From assembly GCA_036824005.1 (NCBI GenBank), contig DAITBA010000004.1, positions 1 to 64,000 on the forward strand: a stretch of DNA of 64,000 nt, in the 5' to 3' direction. The position numbers and the translations under genes are program-made. Shown here piece after piece: positions 25,571 through 33,048 of the stretch. This DNA is from DAITBA01 sp036824005. Lineage in GTDB: Bacteria; Pseudomonadota; Gammaproteobacteria; Burkholderiales; Rhodocyclaceae. The stretch's first letter is position 1. Every line of letters starts with the position of its first letter. Under the pieces are notes generated by a model that did not search any database, was not told where the DNA came from, and saw only the letters and a program-made list of their open reading frames with translations.

Positions 25571-26449
25571 ATGCATAAAGGTGTCGTTTCCGCTTCCGCC
25601 CTCGGCCTGCTATTGGCGCTCGGTGCCGGCGGCGCCGTTGCCGCGGGCCCCGACTGGGGCAAGGTGCCGTCGAAGAAAATCGTTGTCTTCTACCCGGGCG
25701 TGTCGCCGATGGAGTGGATCATGAAAGGCGGCGATCACAGCGGGGCGCGCGGCATCAAGAAGGGCGAGACCTGCACCAGTTGCCACGAGGAGGAAGCGGC
25801 CGACATCGGCAAGAAGATCGTCTCGGGCGAGAAGCTCGAGCCGACGCCGCCCAAGGGCAAGGCTCCCAGTATTCCGGTCACGGTCCAGGCCGCCCACGAC
25901 GGCACGAATCTCTACCTGCGCTTCCAGTGGAAAGCGCCGGCCTCGGCGGGTGGGCAGAAGGCCGACGCCGACAACCAGGTCAAACTGGCCGTGATGCTGG
26001 AAGACAACAAGGTTGAGCTGGCCAACATCGGCGGCTGCTGGTCCACCTGCCACGTCGATGTGCGCACCATGCCCGATGTGAAGGATGACAAGAAGACCAA
26101 GTACGTGAAAGACGGTTCGCTGGCGAACGGCAAGTTCTACGACCTGATCCAGTTCAAGAGCGGCAAAGGCGCCAAGCCGGTGGACGGCTACGTGGCCGAC
26201 AAGCGCGTGATGGAAGGCGGCAAGGCGCTCGTCTCCGCGGACGGCAAGGGCGACGGCGGCAACTGGACGGTGGTATTCACCCGCAAGCTGACCGGTGGCG
26301 ATGGCGACATCGCGCTCGCCGCGGGCAAGACCTACAACTTCGGCTTCGCCATTCATGACGACCACGCGAATGGCCGCTATCACCACGTGTCGCTTGGCTA
26401 TACCCTCGGCCTGGATGCCAAGGCCGACATCACGGCAGCGAAACAGTAA
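25571..26449 (+). CDS. Ethylbenzene-dehydrogenase-type heme-binding periplasmic protein
   Basis: The 292-aa protein has a signal peptide (about 1-25). It has one c-type heme site (CTSCH 68-72) and a beta-rich domain like the heme-binding subunit of the DMSO-reductase/ethylbenzene dehydrogenase group (TVQAAHDGTNLYLRFQWKAP). A second site, CWSTCH at 156-161, has three residues between the cysteines (CX3CH). C-terminal FGFAIHDDHANGRYHHVS holds candidate axial histidines. It directly follows nirT, so it likely relays electrons from NirT to NirS; this is inferred. Confidence 0.75.
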   Translation: MHKGVVSASALGLLLALGAGGAVAAGPDWGKVPSKKIVVFYPGVSPMEWIMKGGDHSGARGIKKGETCTSCHEEEAADIGKKIVSGEKLEPTPPKGKAPSIPVTVQAAHDGTNLYLRFQWKAPASAGGQKADADNQVKLAVMLEDNKVELANIGGCWSTCHVDVRTMPDVKDDKKTKYVKDGSLANGKFYDLIQFKSGKGAKPVDGYVADKRVMEGGKALVSADGKGDGGNWTVVFTRKLTGGDGDIALAAGKTYNFGFAIHDDHANGRYHHVSLGYTLGLDAKADITAAKQ

Positions 26450-26457
26450 CAGAGCTC

Positions 26458-26490
26458 GCGGGACAGCGTCGGCTGTCCCGCTATCTTTTC
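26458..26490 (+). terminator. Hairpin with T-rich tail after the NirT-linked heme protein
   Basis: gcgggacagc, loop gtcg, gctgtcccgc, then tatcttttc. A perfect 10-bp stem with a short T tract gives a credible intrinsic terminator or attenuator. It sits only 14-46 bp before the cupredoxin ATG, so it would limit read-through into that gene. Confidence 0.7.
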
Positions 26491-26503
26491 AGGAGAGCCG
26501 CTT

Positions 26504-26830
26504 ATGACGCACTCTCTCCTCAAGCGGGCGCCGGCGATCCTGGCGCTCGTGTCATCCCTGGCCTGCGCCGGGCCGGTCGTGGAAGTCAGCATCGAGAAGT
26601 ACGAGTTCGTTCCGCGCGAACTCAAAATCAAAGCTGGCACCACGGTGAAGTGGACCAACAACGAGAAGCGCGCCTCGCACTCGATCCTGTTTCCCCAGGA
26701 AGGCGGCCTCGAATCGGATCGGCTGCTTCCCGGAGAGTCCTACCAGCGCACCTTCGACAAGCCGGGTACCTACTCGTATACCTGCACGCCGCACCCTGAA
26801 ATGAAGGCGGCGATCGAGGTGACGCCCTAG
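26504..26830 (+). CDS. Type I copper protein (plastocyanin-like cupredoxin)
   Basis: The 108-aa protein has a signal peptide (about 1-22). The copper ligands are visible as H59 (RASHS), C94, H97 and M100 in YTCTPHPEM. The fold matches small cupredoxins that shuttle electrons in the periplasm. In this setting it is a candidate donor to NirS or NosZ, alongside the c-type cytochromes. A hairpin with T-tail lies just upstream, so expression may be lower than that of nirT and its partner, or separately started. Confidence 0.85.
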   Translation: MTHSLLKRAPAILALVSSLACAGPVVEVSIEKYEFVPRELKIKAGTTVKWTNNEKRASHSILFPQEGGLESDRLLPGESYQRTFDKPGTYSYTCTPHPEMKAAIEVTP

Positions 26831-26952
26831 CACGAGTCCCACGGCAGCGCGCCGCACTGCCCGCTGCGGAGGACTGAACTAGAACCGGCGGCCATCGGAT
26901 CCGCCGTCGACGGGTTGGGCTAATATACGGCACCGTGACAAGGTGCCGTTCG

Positions 26953-28779
26953 ATGCGTGTCGCCTGGATCGTTCAGATATTGATTATTTGTCTGGCGTGG
27001 ATTGCCGTTCCGCTCCACGCCGCCGATCTGTCCGCGGTCTATCCACAAATACGCGGTTTCTTCCCCCACGCCGACGGCTATGGCGGATTCGAGGGCACGC
27101 CGCCATCCGCTGCCGTCTATCAGCAGGGTAAGGTCGTCGGCTACGTCTTCCTCACCGACGATGTCTTGCGCATTCCCGCCTATTCGGGAAAGCCGATCAA
27201 CACACTGGTTGGATTCGATCTCGATGGACGAATCACGGGACTGTCCATCGTTCATCACGAAGAACCCATTCTTGCGGTGGGCATCACGCAGGAGCGGCTG
27301 AATCAGTACATTGCCCAGTACGAAGGGAAATCGGTGTTCGAGCGCATCACCGTTGGCGCCCGGCGGCCTGGTTACGTGGCAATCGACAGCATCACCGGCG
27401 CCACAATCACGGTCATGGTCATCAACGCCACTGTCATGCGCGCAGTGCGGCAGGTCGCCGAAGCACGCGGCATTTTTCTGCCGGACACGCCGCCTGGCCG
27501 GCGCGAGGCGGCGGGGGGGTTGACGGCAGAGGCATTCACACAGCCGGCGCCGACGTCGCCAGCACCCGCTGCCGCCGCACCGCCGAGTGCTGCCGCGATT
27601 AGTGTCCCCGCGGCTGCGGACAAGCCCGCCCGGGGCGAGCATGGTGCCAAGCGCGAAGGCGCAAAGGATGCGCCGAGCCGCAGCCAGCGTCCCGCGGACA
27701 AGCGCGCGGGCGCCGCACCCGCGACAGCGCCACCGAGCGCACCGTCACCTGCGACCGGCCCGCCCGTGCCCGCCGTGGAGCCGGCGGCCCCGCAGATGCC
27801 GTTGGCAAGCCCGGCGCCACCGGTCGTCACAGCGGCACAGGCGCCGGCGCGCGACGAAGCGATATGGATCGCCGTTTGGCAGGAGCGGGTATTCGAGATC
27901 GGTGTGCTCGTGACCGGACTGGGAACGCTGTTCCTGATTCTTGTCTTTCAGGACTGGCTGGCGCGGCATCCCACGGCGCTCACATACGTGCGCCATGGCT
28001 TTCATTTTTATACGTTGTTCTTCATCGGCTGGTACGGCCTCGCGCAGCTGTCCGTCATCAACGTGCTAACGTTTGTGGACTCGGTGACGCACGGTTTTCG
28101 CTGGGAAAATTTTCTCATCGATCCGATGCTGTTCATCCTGTGGTCCTTCGTCGCGGTCACGCTGCTGCTGTGGGGGCGCGGCGTGTATTGCGGTTGGCTC
28201 TGTCCCTTCGGCGCGCTGCAGGAACTCACTCTGGAGATGTCCCGTCGCCTGAAACTGCCCGCGTACGAGTTCCCGGACGTTGTGCACGAACGTCTCTGGG
28301 CAGTAAAGTACATTGTCCTGATCCTGCTGTTCGGCGTGTCGCTGCAGTCCATGGCCGAGGCGGCGCGCTTCGCGGAAATCGAGCCGTTCAAGACGGTGAT
28401 TGCGCTGCGCTTTCAGCGCGAATGGCCATTCCTTGCTTACGCGTCTGCGCTAATCGGGATCTCCTTCTTCAATCGGAAGTTCTTCTGCAAGTACCTGTGT
28501 CCGCTCGGGGCGGCGCTGGCGATTCCGGGCCGCTTCCGCCTGTTCGAGTGGTGGCTGCGGCGGCGCAAGGAATGCGGCAAGCCATGTCAGGTCTGTTCGA
28601 ACCGCTGCTCGGTGCACGCGATCCGGCCTACTGGTGAAATCAACGCCAACGAGTGCCACTATTGTCTCGACTGCCAGGTCATCTATTACAACGACCAGGT
28701 CTGCGTGCCTCTCATCGACCGGCGCAAACGGCGCGAGGAAAGGCTGCTGCGCGGGCGCGATACAGCCTCCGTTGCATAG
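26953..28779 (+). CDS. NosR/NirI-like flavin and iron-sulfur membrane regulator
   Basis: The 608-aa protein has a signal/membrane start and a periplasmic FMN-binding domain with DSITGAT at 145-151, where the threonine would carry covalent FMN. A Pro/Ala-rich linker spans about 170-300, followed by membrane helices. Two CX3CP sites (CGWLCP, CKYLCP) and a 4Fe-4S-type tail (CGKPCQVCSNRC, CHYCLDC) complete it. NosR supports N2O reduction and NirI supports nirS expression in other bacteria. Position between the two nirS genes favours a NirI-like role; sequence alone does not decide. I chose the ATG at 26953 over a GTG at 26935. Confidence 0.8.
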   Translation: MRVAWIVQILIICLAWIAVPLHAADLSAVYPQIRGFFPHADGYGGFEGTPPSAAVYQQGKVVGYVFLTDDVLRIPAYSGKPINTLVGFDLDGRITGLSIVHHEEPILAVGITQERLNQYIAQYEGKSVFERITVGARRPGYVAIDSITGATITVMVINATVMRAVRQVAEARGIFLPDTPPGRREAAGGLTAEAFTQPAPTSPAPAAAAPPSAAAISVPAAADKPARGEHGAKREGAKDAPSRSQRPADKRAGAAPATAPPSAPSPATGPPVPAVEPAAPQMPLASPAPPVVTAAQAPARDEAIWIAVWQERVFEIGVLVTGLGTLFLILVFQDWLARHPTALTYVRHGFHFYTLFFIGWYGLAQLSVINVLTFVDSVTHGFRWENFLIDPMLFILWSFVAVTLLLWGRGVYCGWLCPFGALQELTLEMSRRLKLPAYEFPDVVHERLWAVKYIVLILLFGVSLQSMAEAARFAEIEPFKTVIALRFQREWPFLAYASALIGISFFNRKFFCKYLCPLGAALAIPGRFRLFEWWLRRRKECGKPCQVCSNRCSVHAIRPTGEINANECHYCLDCQVIYYNDQVCVPLIDRRKRREERLLRGRDTASVA

Positions 28780-28892
28780 ACGCAGCTAGTCGCACGCCGA
28801 CGCGGCACCCGACGTAGCCTCCGCCCGTTCCGAATATCTCAGGGATAAATAGATGAACCCCAAAATAGTTGACTAAAATGGGTGGGTATTCT

Positions 28893-28906
28893 TTGAGCCA
28901 TGTCAA
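28893..28906 (+). promoter_or_regulatory. FNR/DNR-type box upstream of the second nirS
   Basis: TTGAGccatGTCAA has one deviation from the palindrome. It lies about 90 bp before the ATG at 28996, matching the spacing seen at the other nir promoters. Confidence 0.55.
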
Positions 28907-28995
28907 AACCGATGTTTGGAGGCGCGCATACCCTACTTCGCTTTATGCGCCCAGCAGTAGATCCTATCAATCCAAACAGATGAGGAGACATTTCC

Positions 28996-30732
28996 ATGAC
29001 ATGCGCGAGGCTCATACGGAATGCCGGTTTGTTGGCGCTGGCGTTTCCGGTCATCGTTGGCCATGCCGTTGCCCAGAGCAAGCAGCCGTCCCACCCCGGG
29101 ACACCCGAGGCGGACTTGCGTTACAAGGGCGCACCGACGGTGATCAAGCCCGAGGAGGCCAAGGAAACGATAAGCCCGAAGGCGCCGCCGGTCACGCCGG
29201 AGGAGTTTACCCGCGCCAAGCAGATCTATTTCGAGCGCTGCGCCGGCTGCCACGGCGTGTTGCGAAAAGGCGCCACCGGCAAGCCGCTCACGCCTGACAT
29301 CACGCTGCCGCGCGGCACCGAGTACCTCAAGGTCTTCATCGGCTACGGCTCTCCCGCCGGGATGCCCAATTGGGGCACCTCGGGCGAGCTGACGGAAGCC
29401 GAGGTGGACCTCATGGCGCGCTTCCTGCAGCACGAACCGCCGACACCGCCCGAGTATGGCCTGAAGGAGATGAAGGAAACCTGGAAGGTTCTCGTCCCCG
29501 CGGACAAGCGGCCGAAGAAGAAGATGAACGCGCTGAACCTCGAGAATCTCTTCTCCGTCACCCTGCGCGACAGCGGCGAAATCGCGCTGATCGACGGCGA
29601 CAGCAAGAAGATCGTCAGTATCATCAAGACCGGCTACGCGGTGCACATCTCGCGCATGTCGAAGTCGGGCCGCTACCTGTTCGTCATCGGGCGGGATGCC
29701 AAAATCAACATGATCGATCTTTGGATGGAGAAGCCGGACAACGTCGCCGAGATCAAGGTTGGTTTGGAGGCGCGCTCGGTCGAGACTTCCAAGTACAAGG
29801 GGTACGACGACAAGTACGCCGTCGCCGGCACTTACTGGCCGCCGCAGTTCGTGATCATGAAGGGCGACACGCTCGAGCCCCTGAAGATCGTCAGCACTCG
29901 CGGCACGACCGTGGATACCCAGGAGTACCATCCCGAGCCGCGCGTGGCCGCCATCGTCGCCAATCACCACAAGCCGGAGTTCGTGGTCAACGTCAAGGAG
30001 ACCGGCAAGGTACTTCTGGCCGACTACTCCGATCTGAACAACCTCAAGCTCACCGAGATCGCCGCGGCGCGTTTCCTGCACGACGGAGGTTGGGAATCGG
30101 CGCAGCGCTACGTTATGATGGCGGCCAACCAGTCGAACAAGATCGCCGTCATCGACACCAAGGAAGGAAAACTCGCGGCCTTGGTGGACGTGGGTAAGAT
30201 TCCGCATCCCGGTCGCGGCGCCAACTTCAACCATCCGAAGTTCGGTCCGGTGTGGGCGACGAGTCACCTGGGTGATGAAACCGTCAGTCTCATCGGCACC
30301 GATCCTGTCAAGCACAAGCAGCAGGCCTGGAAGGTGGTGCAGACACTCAAGGCCCAGGGCGGTGGTTCGCTGTTCATCAAGACTCATCCCAAGTCGAAGA
30401 ATCTGTGGGTGGACACGACGCTCAACCCCGAGGCCAAGATCAGCCAGACCATCGCCGTGTTCGACATCAACAACCTGGAAAAAGGCTTCGACGCGCTGCC
30501 TATCGCCGAATGGTCAGGGCTCGGTGAAGGTGCCAAGCGGGTGCTGCAGCCGGAGTACAACAAGGCCGGCGACGAGGTATGGTTCTCGGTCTGGAGCGCC
30601 AAGAACCAGCAGTCGGCGATCGTCGTGGTGGATGACAAGACGCGCAAGCTCAAGGCGGTGATCAAGGATTCGAAGTTGATCACGCCGACGGGCAAGTTCA
30701 ACGTCTACAACACCCAGCACGACGTGTATTGA
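28996..30732 (+). CDS. nirS: Cytochrome cd1 nitrite reductase, copy 2
   Basis: This 578-aa paralogue of the first NirS has a longer N-terminal linker (residues about 27-70, rich in Pro/Lys). The heme c site is CAGCH at 82-86. The d1 region keeps GYAVHISR, EYHPEPR and FLHDGGW, and the C-terminus is TPTGKFNVYNTQHDVY. All catalytic histidine regions are present, so it looks active. It differs from copy 1 at many positions, which indicates an old duplication or a separate import. It precedes nirC and has its own FNR-type box. Confidence 0.95.
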   Translation: MTCARLIRNAGLLALAFPVIVGHAVAQSKQPSHPGTPEADLRYKGAPTVIKPEEAKETISPKAPPVTPEEFTRAKQIYFERCAGCHGVLRKGATGKPLTPDITLPRGTEYLKVFIGYGSPAGMPNWGTSGELTEAEVDLMARFLQHEPPTPPEYGLKEMKETWKVLVPADKRPKKKMNALNLENLFSVTLRDSGEIALIDGDSKKIVSIIKTGYAVHISRMSKSGRYLFVIGRDAKINMIDLWMEKPDNVAEIKVGLEARSVETSKYKGYDDKYAVAGTYWPPQFVIMKGDTLEPLKIVSTRGTTVDTQEYHPEPRVAAIVANHHKPEFVVNVKETGKVLLADYSDLNNLKLTEIAAARFLHDGGWESAQRYVMMAANQSNKIAVIDTKEGKLAALVDVGKIPHPGRGANFNHPKFGPVWATSHLGDETVSLIGTDPVKHKQQAWKVVQTLKAQGGGSLFIKTHPKSKNLWVDTTLNPEAKISQTIAVFDINNLEKGFDALPIAEWSGLGEGAKRVLQPEYNKAGDEVWFSVWSAKNQQSAIVVVDDKTRKLKAVIKDSKLITPTGKFNVYNTQHDVY

Positions 30733-30854
30733 CGAGGAGCCGGCGCGCGCCGGAATCTTCGCTGCGACCCGCCGCGGGGCAAACCCGGGCGGGTCGATTC
30801 ACATCGCACCTGCGCGCGCACGGTCTCGCTCATGCAGCCCTTGCGTTCCGGCCT

Positions 30855-30868
30855 TTGATTGACATCAA
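30855..30868 (+). promoter_or_regulatory. Perfect FNR-type box upstream of nirC
   Basis: TTGATtgacATCAA is the exact FNR/ANR consensus, centred about 46 bp before the nirC ATG. If it activates nirC, transcription must start very close to the start codon. Another possibility is that nirC begins slightly downstream. Confidence 0.7.
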
Positions 30869-30907
30869 AGCCGCGCCGGCGCGCGCTGCGCAAGATGTCG
30901 CCTCGAC

Positions 30908-31288
30908 ATGTGCGACATTTCGAAGAGCGGATCGCATGGAACGTTCGGCGCGATCGTTGCCGTCATCGGCATATCGCTAGGCTTTCTGTCGCCGGTACAA
31001 GGCCAGGCAGGTAGCGCTTCCGGCGGAGTGATCGAGGCGCAACGGGCGCGCGAACTGGTGCGCCTGGTGCGGCAAGACTGTGGCTCGTGCCACGGCATGA
31101 CGCTGCAGGGCGGGCTTGGTCCGGCGCTCACCCCGGCGAGTCTGCGCGACAAACCCGCTGAGTTCCTGAAACTCACGATCCTCCAGGGGCGCCCCGGAAC
31201 AGCCATGCCCGGCTGGTCGCGCTTTCTCTCCGAGGCCGATGCGGAGTGGATCGTGGCACAGCTTGTGTCCGGTTTTCCCAAAGAATAA
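30908..31288 (+). CDS. nirC: Monoheme cytochrome NirC (c55X-like)
   Basis: The 126-aa exported cytochrome has a hydrophobic N-terminus and one heme site, CGSCH at 58-62. The flanks DCGSCHGMTLQGGLGPAL and GTAMPGWSRFLSEADAEWI are typical of NirC, a small protein linked to NirS electron transfer and heme d1 maturation. It follows nirS copy 2 and has a perfect FNR box. Confidence 0.8.
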   Translation: MCDISKSGSHGTFGAIVAVIGISLGFLSPVQGQAGSASGGVIEAQRARELVRLVRQDCGSCHGMTLQGGLGPALTPASLRDKPAEFLKLTILQGRPGTAMPGWSRFLSEADAEWIVAQLVSGFPKE

Positions 31289-31360
31289 GCGCCGGCACGG
31301 CCGTCCGGCCGGGCCGGCGATGCCCGGTTGCTCGCGCCGCGGAGACCTCTCAGGCGGAGC

Positions 31361-32086
31361 TTACTTTGGCGCCTCGCTCTTCGCGGCGTCCGCCGACGCC
31401 GATTCGCCGGTGATGTCCTGAATCGAGGTGAGGTAAGCGAGAATGTCCTGGATATCCTGCTCCTTGAGAGTGTTCAGGATTCCGCCCGGCCCTTCCTCGT
31501 CGTGGGGACGTTCGCCCTTGATGAAGCTGTCGGACTGCTTCTTCAGATAGTTTGTATACTGACCCACCAGCATCGGAAATTTGCGCCGGCCGCGACCATC
31601 TTTGGCGTGGCAGGAGGCGCATTCCTTCTGGTAGATTTTCTTGCCGTTGTCGATGTCGCCCTCGGCGCGGGGAATGATCATCACCTTCTCCATGGCCAGA
31701 AGGCGCGTCAACGCATCGTCCGTGTCCTTGAACTGCGGCGGCTTGGTCGGTAACCTGATCGACGCCAGGTACTCGGCCACGTCCTCGATGTCCTCGTCGG
31801 GGAGTTCGCGCTCCTGCGTATAGGGATACATCGGGATGTTGATGCGCTTGCGGGCGCGGAACAGCCGCAACTGGTCCTTCAGATACTGGGCCGACTGACC
31901 CGCGATACGCGGATATTCGCCGCGCTTGCCGCCTTGTCCGAAATCGCCGTGACAGGCGGCGCACACGCCGTTGATCTCCTTTCCCTTCTCCAGATCCGCC
32001 GCGCCGGCTGCGACGGCCAGCAACGCAAAGCACGCGCCCGCAGCGAACTGCGTCAATGCCTTGGGCATAGAGTTGGGGTCGGTCAT
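31361..32086 (-). CDS. Diheme c-type cytochrome
   Basis: The 241-aa protein has an N-terminal signal peptide (a second ATG at 32068 would give a more compact one). Its two heme sites are CAACH at 42-46 and CASCH at 156-160. The post-heme segments YPRIAGQSAQYLKDQLRLF and FPMLVGQYTNYLKKQ are c4-like. It is on the minus strand, convergent with nirC, and preceded by a perfect palindrome TTGACtggtGTCAA (32210-32223). It is a probable periplasmic electron carrier of the denitrification set. Confidence 0.85.
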   Translation of the reverse strand: MTDPNSMPKALTQFAAGACFALLAVAAGAADLEKGKEINGVCAACHGDFGQGGKRGEYPRIAGQSAQYLKDQLRLFRARKRINIPMYPYTQERELPDEDIEDVAEYLASIRLPTKPPQFKDTDDALTRLLAMEKVMIIPRAEGDIDNGKKIYQKECASCHAKDGRGRRKFPMLVGQYTNYLKKQSDSFIKGERPHDEEGPGGILNTLKEQDIQDILAYLTSIQDITGESASADAAKSEAPK

Positions 32087-32209
32087 CAGGGGTTTACGCG
32101 TGCGCGAGATCAAGCGGTTGATTAGGCTGTGGCGGGCAAACGGCGCGCCGCGCCGGCGCCGCCGTCGCTTCGCGGAACCGCATTTTCGGCAACGGCCGAC
32201 CGCGAGGAA

Positions 32210-32223
32210 TTGACTGGTGTCAA
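32210..32223 (-). promoter_or_regulatory. FNR/DNR-type palindrome for the minus-strand diheme cytochrome
   Basis: TTGACtggtGTCAA is a perfect 5-4-5 palindrome about 124 bp before the ATG at 32086. It is distal to the start of 32284-32748, which reads toward it, so the diheme cytochrome is the likelier target. Confidence 0.6.
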
Positions 32224-32283
32224 ATCCAATCGAGGCCGGCGTCGCGGGACGCCGCAACGAATCCGCGCCTGCGCTCGCATGTC

Positions 32284-32748
32284 TCAGTTCAACGCCGCGC
32301 CGGACTCGAACTCGAAGGGCACGACGAACACCCGTCGCCGATACTCGACGAGGACGCTGGCGCGCCAAAGCATGCGCCCCGTCGTGCACACCGGCAGCGT
32401 CGCCTGCCCGACATAGGTGCCGGATCCGGACGTAGTAAGCGCGGCCCGGTTGTTGCCCATGTTCATGGCGACGCCCGTGAACTCCACGGCCACCTGGTCG
32501 GGCTCCGCCCCGGCAACCGTCGCCTTCAGCGACACGGGCTGTGCGCTCGGCACGGGCCGGGGGTCGATGGCGAATTCCAGGCGTGCCTTGTTCGGCAGCT
32601 CCGCGGCGCAGGGCTGCCGATTGAGGTCGCACGCCGATGGCGGCGCCACGTCCACCTTCCACTTGGGCATGATGGCGAAAATGAACCCGGCCACCAGAAA
32701 GATGACAAGAATGATGATAGCGTCAAAGGCGGAGATCCGGATTCTCAT
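32284..32748 (-). CDS. Small membrane-anchored FixH/YtkA-like protein
   Basis: The 154-aa protein has one N-terminal anchor (AIIILVIFLVAGFIFAIM) and an extracytoplasmic beta-rich domain. The pattern VEFTGVAMNMGNNRAAL then GSGTYVGQATLPVC and GRMLWRASVLVEY matches the layout of FixH/YtkA-like domains, which are linked to cytochrome or copper assembly. It has three cysteines in the soluble part. Function is uncertain. The neighbourhood suggests a role in the cytochrome or copper-centre assembly of the nir/nos apparatus (inference). Confidence 0.55.
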   Translation of the reverse strand: MRIRISAFDAIIILVIFLVAGFIFAIMPKWKVDVAPPSACDLNRQPCAAELPNKARLEFAIDPRPVPSAQPVSLKATVAGAEPDQVAVEFTGVAMNMGNNRAALTTSGSGTYVGQATLPVCTTGRMLWRASVLVEYRRRVFVVPFEFESGAALN

Positions 32749-32892
32749 GGTGCTTGACGGGACGGAAGGCGCAGAAGTGCAGCATTGTAAGCGCAGCACG
32801 CGAGGCGATGAACAGGCCGGATCAAGAAATGGGCCTCGTACTTCTTTGTGGCAGAATCCTGCGCACCCGTGACGGCAAGGGCCCGTTCATAT

Positions 32893-32906
32893 TTGATATA
32901 CGTCAA
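32893..32906 (+). promoter_or_regulatory. FNR/DNR-type box upstream of nosZ
   Basis: TTGATatacGTCAA has one mismatch between its arms. It lies about 143 bp before the nosZ ATG, leaving room for a leader of around 100 nt. Confidence 0.65.
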
Positions 32907-33048
32907 GGATCGGCAAGGCCACTGGATTAAAGTCCTGTGGCAAAATGTCGCACCGCGCGCGCACGCCGGCTGCAGGATTGGCCGTTTCGTCGCTCCCTGC
33001 GCGGCGCACACACCGTCATCAGGCTTCATTCACGAAGGGAGATCAACC

